The translations under genes and the position numbers were made by a program. Below, one piece after another: positions 7,616 through 12,083 of a stretch of DNA of 12,083 nucleotides (position 1 is the first letter of the stretch; each line of letters starts with the position of its first letter). Origin of the DNA: JAIBAI01 sp044238875 (GTDB lineage: Bacteria > Bacteroidota > Bacteroidia > M30B66); NCBI GenBank assembly GCA_044238875.1, contig JBIICM010000068.1:1-12083 (forward strand), read 5' to 3'. The notes under the pieces are model-generated. The model was given only the letters and a program-made list of their open reading frames with translations. It had not been told where the DNA came from and ran no database searches.

Positions 7616-8185
7616 TCAGTGGTTCAGCCAGTTGCGCATCAGTGGTTCGGCATGTTCGGTCAGTATGGATTCAGGGTGAAACTGCACACCGCGAATATCA
7701 TATTGGCGGTGAGCCAGGGCCATGATCCAGCCGTCGCGGTCGCGGGCTGTAACCAGCAGATCGGGCGAGAGACCTTCATGGTTAACTACCCAGCTGTGGT
7801 ACCTTCCGGCCTTAAAAACGGGAGGGATACCGGTAAAAAGGTAATCGTAGGCCTCAACGCATATATCGGTGGCCACGCCGTGGTAAACCTTACTCAGGTT
7901 CAGCAGGCGACTACCGAAAACTTCGCCGATGGCCTGATGCCCCAGACAAACGCCCAGTATGGGCTTTTTACCTGCATAATCCCTGATCAGGTCGCACATC
8001 ATACCGGCTTCTTCGGGTATTCCGGGACCGGGAGAGAACACCAGCTTGTCATATTCATCGGGCTGACCGGGTAAAACCTCATCATTCCGCACCACATCAA
8101 CCTTTGCTGCACCTGAAACATAGAGCAGGTGCACCAGGTTCCAGGTGAAGGAGTCATAATTGTCGATTACCAGAATTCGTTTCAT
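7616..8185 (-). CDS. trpG: Anthranilate synthase component II (glutamine amidotransferase)
   Basis: TrpG is the class I amidotransferase that releases ammonia from glutamine for TrpE. All parts of the catalytic site are visible in its 189 residues: the oxyanion loop SPGPG (51-55), the nucleophile Cys80 in GVCLGHQ (78-84), and His170/Glu172 in VQFHPES (167-173). The YHSW element (129-132) is the conserved substrate-site region. In many bacteria such a protein also serves PabB (folate). Its place between trpE and trpD argues for tryptophan as the main role, but dual use cannot be excluded. Its ATG overlaps the trpE stop by 4 nt (ATGA), which should help keep the two subunits balanced. Confidence 0.96.
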   Translation of the reverse strand: MKRILVIDNYDSFTWNLVHLLYVSGAAKVDVVRNDEVLPGQPDEYDKLVFSPGPGIPEEAGMMCDLIRDYAGKKPILGVCLGHQAIGEVFGSRLLNLSKVYHGVATDICVEAYDYLFTGIPPVFKAGRYHSWVVNHEGLSPDLLVTARDRDGWIMALAHRQYDIRGVQFHPESILTEHAEPLMRNWLNH

Positions 8186-9588
8186 GCCTTTAGTTCTTTT
8201 GCCAGTTCGATTGCCCGGCGCAACGCGCCCAGTTTATGACCGACCTCAGCCAGTTCGGAGGCAGGTGAAGAAGCCGCCACCACACCGGCTCCGGCCTGAT
8301 AATGCAGGGTATTGTTCATACTCAGAAAAGTACGTATGGTGATGGTAGTATTGATGTCTCCGTTAAAACCGATAAAACCGGCACAGCCTCCGTAAAAACC
8401 GCGGGGATGCGGCTCCAGTTCATGAATGATGCTGATGGCCCTGTGTTTGGGGGCTCCTGAAAGGGTACCCGCCGGAAAACTGTCGGCCAGCAGGCGCAGC
8501 GGATTCGGTTTTTCGTTCAGTTGTCCGCTCACCTGCGATACAAGGTGAATTACATGCGAATAATAATGGATCTCACGGTATTTTTCAACCTGAACGGCTG
8601 AAGCGTGACGGCTCAGGTCGTTACGGGCCAGGTCAACAAGCATTACATGTTCAGCATTCTCTTTCGGATCATCGGCCAGTCTGCGGGCAATCTCCCTGTC
8701 TTCCTCATCTTTTCCTGAACGTCTGAAGGTGCCTGCAATGGGGTTAATACGTGCCAAACCGTTTTTCACAACCAGCTGCGCCTCGGGTGAGGAGCCAAAC
8801 ATCCGGAAATCACCATAGTCAAAATAAAACAGGTAAGGTGAAGGATTAACGTTGCGCAACATGCGGTACACCCCAAAATCGTCGCCGGTGTAACGCCTGC
8901 TGAACCTTCGCGACAACACCACCTGAAAAACATCGCCGCGCAAACAATGGGCAATACCCTGTTCGGCCATGCGCAGATAATCGGCATCGGTAATTGTAGA
9001 GGTTTCTTCCGGTGAAGGATTGAAGGGGTAAATGGCCACATGCCGGTTTTTGATCAGTGTCAGTAGCCTGTCAATCGTGCTTTCATTGCCTTCGGGTACA
9101 TTCTCATAAATTACCAGCTGGTCGGTATAATGGTTGAACGCGATTAAATAACGGTAAAAGATGAAACGCAGGTCAGGAATTTCATGGGCATTGACGCTGA
9201 AATCAAAACGGTCGAAATGCTTAACGGCGTTGTAGCTGATATAGCCGAGCAGTCCGTTGGCGATACCGGTACTTCCTGATAACTCCTGAAAGGAATGCTG
9301 GTAAATGTTGAACAGTTCAAAAAGATCATGCCCCTGATCAAGCTGAAAGCGCTTAGCGCCCTGCTCCTGAAATGAGCGGATTACCACCTGATCATGTTCA
9401 ACGCTGAAGATTGAAAGCGGGTCGAGGCCGATGTATGAGAAACTGTTATCGGCTGCATGAAAATCAGAACTCTCCAGCAGCACTGAATCCTGAAAGATAT
9501 CACGCAGTTTCAGGAATACCCCTACCGGCGTGTACAAATCAGCCGGCAGCACCCGGATATGTGTGGTATAAATGGTTTGTTTTATCAT
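8182..9588 (-). CDS. trpE: Anthranilate synthase component I
   Basis: TrpE converts chorismate plus ammonia to anthranilate, the committed step. The 468-residue protein has the Trp-binding LLES at 37-40 and NPSPYLFYFD at 248-257, both parts of the known feedback-inhibition site. This predicts that the enzyme is inhibited by tryptophan. The chorismate-binding core follows: PIAGTFRR (283-290), EHVMLVDLARND (313-324), FPAGTLSGAPK (371-381) and AGAGVV (432-437). The LLES motif and linkage to trpG separate it from PabB or isochorismate synthase. The ATG at 9588 is preceded directly by the nine-T tract of the attenuator terminator, so no Shine-Dalgarno is possible. It is the first structural gene of the operon. 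Confidence 0.97.
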   Translation of the reverse strand: MIKQTIYTTHIRVLPADLYTPVGVFLKLRDIFQDSVLLESSDFHAADNSFSYIGLDPLSIFSVEHDQVVIRSFQEQGAKRFQLDQGHDLFELFNIYQHSFQELSGSTGIANGLLGYISYNAVKHFDRFDFSVNAHEIPDLRFIFYRYLIAFNHYTDQLVIYENVPEGNESTIDRLLTLIKNRHVAIYPFNPSPEETSTITDADYLRMAEQGIAHCLRGDVFQVVLSRRFSRRYTGDDFGVYRMLRNVNPSPYLFYFDYGDFRMFGSSPEAQLVVKNGLARINPIAGTFRRSGKDEEDREIARRLADDPKENAEHVMLVDLARNDLSRHASAVQVEKYREIHYYSHVIHLVSQVSGQLNEKPNPLRLLADSFPAGTLSGAPKHRAISIIHELEPHPRGFYGGCAGFIGFNGDINTTITIRTFLSMNNTLHYQAGAGVVAASSPASELAEVGHKLGALRRAIELAKELKA

Positions 9589-9620
9589 AAAAAAAAAGCC
9601 CGCTGCAATACAACGGGCCT
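9589..9620 (-). terminator. Attenuator terminator of the trp operon
   Basis: On the minus strand GCCCGTTG (9618-9611), loop TATTG and CAGCGGGC (9605-9598) form an 8-bp stem with one G-U pair. The stem extends by A9620 and G9619 pairing into the T-run. Nine T residues (9597-9589) follow and abut the trpE ATG. The 5' arm is shared with the antiterminator, so the two folds exclude each other. Confidence 0.88.
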
Positions 9621-9644
9621 GTTAATTTCTTTTTGCTGAAGTGA

Positions 9645-9695
9645 TTAAATGACAGCGCCCGAAACATTTGTTTCGCTCCACCACCAGAAAATCAT
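9645..9695 (-). CDS. trpL: trp operon leader peptide
   Basis: This is a 16-codon ORF, MIFWWWSETNVSGAVI, from the ATG at 9695 to the TAA at 9645-9647. Residues 4-6 are three consecutive Trp codons (9686-9678), a run most unlikely by chance in this exact place. It starts about 10 nt after the predicted transcription start, behind an A-rich stretch (CAAGCAAAA) of the kind that stands in for a Shine-Dalgarno in Bacteroidota. Its last codons cover the 5' half of the antiterminator, as required for control by ribosome position. The peptide itself probably has no function after synthesis; it senses charged tRNA-Trp. It is not homologous in sequence to E. coli TrpL as far as I can see, beyond the clustered Trp codons. 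Confidence 0.9.
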   Translation of the reverse strand: MIFWWWSETNVSGAVI

Positions 9696-9712
9696 TTTTG
9701 CTTGCACAGGGG

Positions 9713-9742
9713 CAAAAATAAGTAAGCAATTGATAATTTCAA
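9713..9742 (-). promoter_or_regulatory. trp operon promoter
   Basis: On the minus strand TTG (9742-9740) is followed by exactly 19 nt and then TATTTTTG (9720-9713). This matches the Bacteroidota consensus TTG-N19-TAnnTTTG at every fixed position. Transcription would start near 9706-9708, just before the leader peptide ATG at 9695. The -33 box lies 10 nt after the T-tract of the rplY terminator, so the operon has its own start rather than relying on read-through. Confidence 0.85.
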
Positions 9743-9751
9743 AATAAAAAC

Positions 9752-9779
9752 AAAAAAGCCCGTACCAAAGGTACAGGCT
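9752..9779 (-). terminator. Rho-independent terminator of prs-rplY
   Basis: On the minus strand AGCCTGTACC (9779-9770), loop TTT and GGTACGGGCT (9766-9757) form a 10-bp stem with one G-U pair, followed by six T (9757-9752). It starts 21 nt after the rplY stop and insulates the trp promoter from upstream transcription. Confidence 0.9.
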
Positions 9780-9799
9780 TCATCAATATAACAATTTGT

Positions 9800-10369
9800 T
9801 TACTTGCTTTCTTCGGCCTGACGGCTTGCGCGTGTAGCTGAAACAGCAACCACCTCTATATTGCCTCCGTCGAGAAAGGTAACGTTGGGGGTGGTGAGGT
9901 CTTTAATTCTGACAGAATTGCCAATGCCAAGGCTGGAGATATCAACCTGAATGGTATCGGGCAGGTTGTTCAGCAGCGCCTTTACCTTTAATTTACGCTG
10001 TTTTTTGATCAGCTTACCACCTTCGCGCACACCGGGAGCGGTACCTGTAATTTGAATCGGTATGCCGATGATGACCGGTTTGCTTTCGTTGATTTCAAGA
10101 AAATCAACGTGCAGAATTTTATCGCTGATCGGATGATATTGTACATCCTGCAGGATGGCCTTGAACTTTTCATTGCCGATCTCAAGGTCAACAGTTTGCA
10201 CTGTATCAGTAAAGATCAGTGGTTTAAAAGCTGCTTCATCGGCAGCAAAATGCAACTGGGTTTTACCGCCATAGAGTACACAGGGCACCTGTCCGGCAGC
10301 CCTGGATGCTTTGGCGTCTTTTTTCCCTACGTTCGCCCTGGGCGAACCGCTCAATAAGACTGATTTCAT
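9800..10369 (-). CDS. rplY: 50S ribosomal protein L25 (CTC/TL5 type)
   Basis: L25 binds 5S rRNA in the large ribosomal subunit. At 189 residues this is the long CTC/TL5 form, with an extra C-terminal beta domain, rather than the roughly 94-residue E. coli form. The N-terminal L25 domain covers about residues 1-91 and ends with the diagnostic DVQYHPISDKILHVDF (75-90). The C-terminal domain (about 98-178) begins PVIIGIPIQITGTAPG with the conserved REGGKL at 115-120. The tail is polar (ASRQAEESK). The gene is 41 nt downstream of prs with no terminator between, so the two are probably co-transcribed. prs next to ctc is a known pairing, as in Bacillus subtilis. The pth gene that often follows in other genomes is absent; a strong terminator and the trp operon come instead. 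Confidence 0.95.
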   Translation of the reverse strand: MKSVLLSGSPRANVGKKDAKASRAAGQVPCVLYGGKTQLHFAADEAAFKPLIFTDTVQTVDLEIGNEKFKAILQDVQYHPISDKILHVDFLEINESKPVIIGIPIQITGTAPGVREGGKLIKKQRKLKVKALLNNLPDTIQVDISSLGIGNSVRIKDLTTPNVTFLDGGNIEVVAVSATRASRQAEESK

Positions 10370-10410
10370 GGTTATTGGATTTTAAATTGGTTACGTGTTT
10401 GGGTTGTTGA

Positions 10411-11343
10411 TCAGCAGATGAAATTTGAACTGATGCTTTCAAAATTGTGCACTTTGCTCACCACATCTGCGAACAGTTGCGCCACCGACAGTACTTTAAT
10501 CTTATCGGATTGTTTTTGCAGCGGAATGGTGTCGGTCACCACCAGTTCGGTGAGTTTTGATTGCTCTATTTTATCGTAGGCGCTGCCTGAAAGTACGGGG
10601 TGGGTGCAGAAGGCTCTAACGCTGCGGGCTCCGCGCTCCATGATCATATCGGCTGCCATGGTAATGGTACCGGCGGTATCTATCAAATCGTCAATGAGTA
10701 CCACATCGCGGTCTTCCACTTCGCCGATGAGGGTCATGCGGGCCACCTGATTGTGAACCTTACGTTCTTTGTAACAGATGGCCATGTTACAGTTGAGGTA
10801 TTTGGCGTATGCGTTTGCCCGCTTGCTGCCGCCCATATCGGGTGCGGCAATGGTCAGGTTTACCAGATTTTTACTTTCGATATCAGGTATAAACAAAGAT
10901 GATGAGTACAAGTGGTCAACGGGCACATCAAAGAAACCCTGAATCTGATCAGCGTGCAGATCCATGGTAATGATACGGGTAGCACCGGCGGCCTGCAGCA
11001 GGTTCGCCACCAGCTTGGCACCGATGGCCACACGGGGTTTATCTTTGCGATCCTGACGGGCATAGCCCATATAGGGGATAACGGCCACGATATGCCTTGC
11101 GGAGGCTCTTTTTGCGGCATCTATCAGCAGCAGCAGTTCGAGCAGATTATCAGCCGGGGGAAAGGTGCTTTGAATGATGAACATATCGCTGCCGCGCACG
11201 CTTTCTTCAAAGGCCGGTTGAAATTCACCGTCGCTGAATCTGGTAAAAGTTATAATGCCCAACTCTTTGCCATAAACTTCAGCTATTTTTTCAGCCAGGT
11301 ATTTAGACGCTGAACCTGAAAATATTTTAACGGGACTTTCCAT
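10411..11343 (-). CDS. prs: Ribose-phosphate pyrophosphokinase (PRPP synthetase)
   Basis: Prs makes PRPP from ribose 5-phosphate and ATP, feeding purine, pyrimidine, histidine and tryptophan synthesis in the cytoplasm. The chosen ATG at 11343 gives 310 residues. An upstream in-frame GTG at 11376 would add 11 residues, but that codon overlaps a TACTTTTG promoter box, so it is probably not transcribed as a full codon. Motifs, numbered from the chosen ATG: FSDGE (36-40), the ATP-site PYMGYARQDRK (90-100), MDLHADQIQGFFD (127-139), APDMGGSKRA (167-176), the flexible-loop KERKVHNQ (192-199) and the PRPP loop VVLIDDLIDTAGT (214-226). This is a class I enzyme of normal length. It is probably the first gene of a prs-rplY transcript. 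Confidence 0.96.
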   Translation of the reverse strand: MESPVKIFSGSASKYLAEKIAEVYGKELGIITFTRFSDGEFQPAFEESVRGSDMFIIQSTFPPADNLLELLLLIDAAKRASARHIVAVIPYMGYARQDRKDKPRVAIGAKLVANLLQAAGATRIITMDLHADQIQGFFDVPVDHLYSSSLFIPDIESKNLVNLTIAAPDMGGSKRANAYAKYLNCNMAICYKERKVHNQVARMTLIGEVEDRDVVLIDDLIDTAGTITMAADMIMERGARSVRAFCTHPVLSGSAYDKIEQSKLTELVVTDTIPLQKQSDKIKVLSVAQLFADVVSKVHNFESISSNFIC

Positions 11344-11375
11344 GCTAAGGCGAAGAGAAGCTTTTTTTGAGGGCA

Positions 11376-11383
11376 CAAAAGTA
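11376..11383 (-). promoter_or_regulatory. Probable -7 element of prs
   Basis: The minus strand reads TACTTTTG, a full match to TAnnTTTG, 33 nt upstream of the prs ATG at 11343. Transcription would start near 11370. No TTG is visible at the -33 distance. The element decides the prs start, because the alternative GTG at 11376 lies inside it. Between 11384 and 11575 I see no gene. The stretch is AT-rich and holds this divergent promoter region. Confidence 0.55.
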
Positions 11384-11544
11384 AAAAAACATTTGGTTGT
11401 TATTGCCTGCGAGCGGATGAATTTTATGATTTTGTCAAAACGAGCATCCTATAATCGAGGAGGAGTTACACAGCAATACTATTTTCAAAAAAAAATGAAA
11501 ATCTAAAAGTTTTCAGCATATTTTATTTGTGTAAGTTTTTTGTG

Positions 11545-11552
11545 TATTTTTG
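11545..11552 (+). promoter_or_regulatory. Probable -7 element for the right-edge genes
   Basis: TATTTTTG followed by CAGAG is a full match to the Bacteroidota -7 consensus. A TTTG at 11526-11529 lies only 15 nt upstream, shorter than the usual spacing of about 19. Transcription would start around 11558, ahead of the ATGs at 11576 and 11585. Confidence 0.5.
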
Positions 11553-11575
11553 CAGAGAAAATTTTTAAATACTTA

Positions 11576-11800
11576 ATGTTACATATGAAATATAACCGAT
11601 TTAGCTTATCTGGCAATGTTCGCCTTTTTTCGGGCATTATAAAAAACAGCTCCACAAAGGCTCAATCGATATGTAATTATTTGCTTACCGGCGAATCTGT
11701 TTTGGTTATTTCACGCTTTCATTACACACCTTTCAAAAACACCCGAAACCCTCAGGTTGAAAAGCCGTTACAGGCTGAGTACGAAAAATTAAAAAGATGA
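11576..11800 (+). CDS. Short hypothetical protein
   Basis: This ORF gives 74 residues from the ATG at 11576, or 71 from the ATG at 11585. A GTG at 11540 is also in frame, but it is upstream of the predicted transcription start. The product is basic, has no membrane segment or signal peptide, and matches no family I recognise (…TKAQSICNYLLTGESVLVISRFHYTPF…). Support for coding comes from the promoter-like box just upstream and from the ATGA overlap with the next ORF, which points to translational coupling. It could be a genuine small gene, or a leader ORF that controls the gene after it. It could also be a chance frame. Confidence 0.4.
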   Translation: MLHMKYNRFSLSGNVRLFSGIIKNSSTKAQSICNYLLTGESVLVISRFHYTPFKNTRNPQVEKPLQAEYEKLKR

Positions 11801-12083
11801 AAAAGTTGTACCCCATCAACCTTAACGGATTACCCAATACAAACTACCTGCCCGGAAAGATGCTAAACGGCGCTGCCGCGCAGCATTCCCGCAGGGATTT
11901 ACATGCTTTAAAATCACCAAACCGTAAAGTAAACATCATCCCTAACCAAATAACCATGCAAAATCTATCCGTTTCAACAGACGAAAATGATTTGTTTTCA
12001 ATGAGCACGGCAAGCAACAACGCTTTTAAAATGCGGCTGTTGCTTTTTATGTTTTTCATTTGCCTGTTTTCAGGTTTGAATGC
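11797..12083 (+). CDS. Hypothetical protein, 3' truncated, with delayed signal-like segment
   Basis: The frame is open from the ATG at 11797 to the window end (95 full codons, no stop). It overlaps the preceding ORF by 4 nt (ATGA). In this frame a strongly hydrophobic stretch MRLLLFMFFICLFSGLNA begins at residue 79 and looks like a signal peptide or membrane anchor. Internal ATGs at 11956, 12001 and 12031 are alternative starts. The one at 12031 would place the hydrophobic stretch at the N-terminus, with only an Arg ahead of it; the one at 11956 would give a 25-residue N-region. The first 53 residues (MKKLYPINLNGLPNTNYLPG…) are polar and unlike any family I know. The rest of the gene lies outside the window, so its identity cannot be given. 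It is most likely an exported protein. Confidence 0.55.
   Translation, partial: MKKLYPINLNGLPNTNYLPGKMLNGAAAQHSRRDLHALKSPNRKVNIIPNQITMQNLSVSTDENDLFSMSTASNNAFKMRLLLFMFFICLFSGLN

Larger units (their letters stand above)
9589..9706 (-). promoter_or_regulatory. trp leader: ribosome-mediated transcription attenuator
   Basis: Three alternative pairings can be drawn by hand in this transcript leader. First, an early hairpin: 9677-9670 (AGCGAAAC) pairs with GTTT (9665-9662) and CGCT (9657-9654), with a 4-nt bulge. Second, the antiterminator: CGGGC (9661-9657) plus CTGT (9655-9652), with G9656 bulged, pairs with ACAGGCCCG (9622-9614), giving 9 bp. Third, the terminator at 9620-9589. A ribosome stalled on the Trp codons (9686-9678) would break the early hairpin and leave 9661-9652 free, so the antiterminator forms and trpE is transcribed. 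A ribosome at the leader stop (9647-9645) would cover that segment, so the terminator forms. The layout follows the known E. coli logic. Its operation here is inferred. Confidence 0.87.

Noticed and set aside
7580..8074. 164-codon plus-strand ORF opposite trpG
   Set aside because: Antisense shadow. The trpG frame carries the complete Cys-His-Glu site, and no promoter or family match supports the plus-strand frame.
8182..9588. TrpE considered as PabB or a salicylate/isochorismate synthase
   Set aside because: The LLES and NPSPYLF feedback motifs, linkage to trpG-D-C-F-B-A and the Trp-codon leader all point to anthranilate synthase.
9657..9677. Early leader hairpin considered as a stand-alone riboswitch or T-box
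   Set aside because: There is no T-box or riboswitch core. The leader ORF with three Trp codons and the competing pairings explain the region as a ribosome-mediated attenuator.
11484..11516. AT-rich hairpin TGAAAA/TTTTCA beside a run of A's
   Set aside because: It resembles a minus-strand terminator but has a 6-bp all-weak stem, and no minus-strand gene precedes it in the window. It is probably low-complexity sequence.
11844..12059. 71-codon minus-strand ORF with a hydrophobic N-terminus
   Set aside because: It is antisense to the open plus-strand frame. Its hydrophobic look comes from the opposite-strand sequence, and no promoter was seen for it.

Overview
The window looks like a chromosomal segment of a Bacteroidota bacterium. 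Several independent signals agree: promoter-like elements of the form TAnnTTTG (one with a TTG exactly 19 nt upstream), no recognisable Shine-Dalgarno sequences before starts, a truncated secreted protein with the beginning of a type IX secretion (Por) C-terminal sorting domain, a lipoprotein, and the gene order trpE-G-D-C-F-B-A with Bacteroidota-like residue variants. I cannot name genus or species. No tRNA, rRNA, CRISPR array, insertion sequence or phage gene was seen.

Layout. Positions 1-930 (minus) hold the N-terminal 310 residues of a secreted T9SS-type cargo protein that runs off the left edge. Divergent from it, 1181-3222 (plus) is a tight three-gene envelope operon: a small lipoprotein, a secreted DUF2147 protein and a probable outer-membrane beta-barrel protein, closed by a hairpin-plus-T6 terminator at 3229-3251. 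Positions 9588-3255 (minus) are a complete tryptophan operon. All seven genes either overlap or lie within 4 nt of each other. Further upstream on the same strand are prs (PRPP synthetase) and rplY/ctc (ribosomal protein L25), ended by a strong terminator at 9752-9779. At the right edge (plus) a promoter-like element precedes a short unknown ORF and a second, ATGA-coupled ORF that leaves the window with a hydrophobic, signal-like segment at its end.

The most informative element is the 120-nt trp leader between rplY and trpE. It contains a TTG-N19-TATTTTTG promoter, a 16-codon leader ORF (MIFWWWSETNVSGAVI) with three consecutive Trp codons, an early hairpin, a 9-bp antiterminator and a mutually exclusive terminator whose nine-U tract runs directly into the trpE start codon. 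This is a textbook ribosome-mediated attenuator, here in a Bacteroidota genome, and it is too short to appear in ordinary gene calling.

How the genes fit together: prs makes PRPP, which TrpD consumes. TrpE/TrpG turn chorismate and glutamine into anthranilate, TrpD, TrpF and TrpC convert that to indole-3-glycerol phosphate, and TrpA/TrpB finish tryptophan. Charged tRNA-Trp then feeds back through the leader peptide. All key catalytic residues I could check in the seven Trp enzymes are present, so the pathway should be functional.
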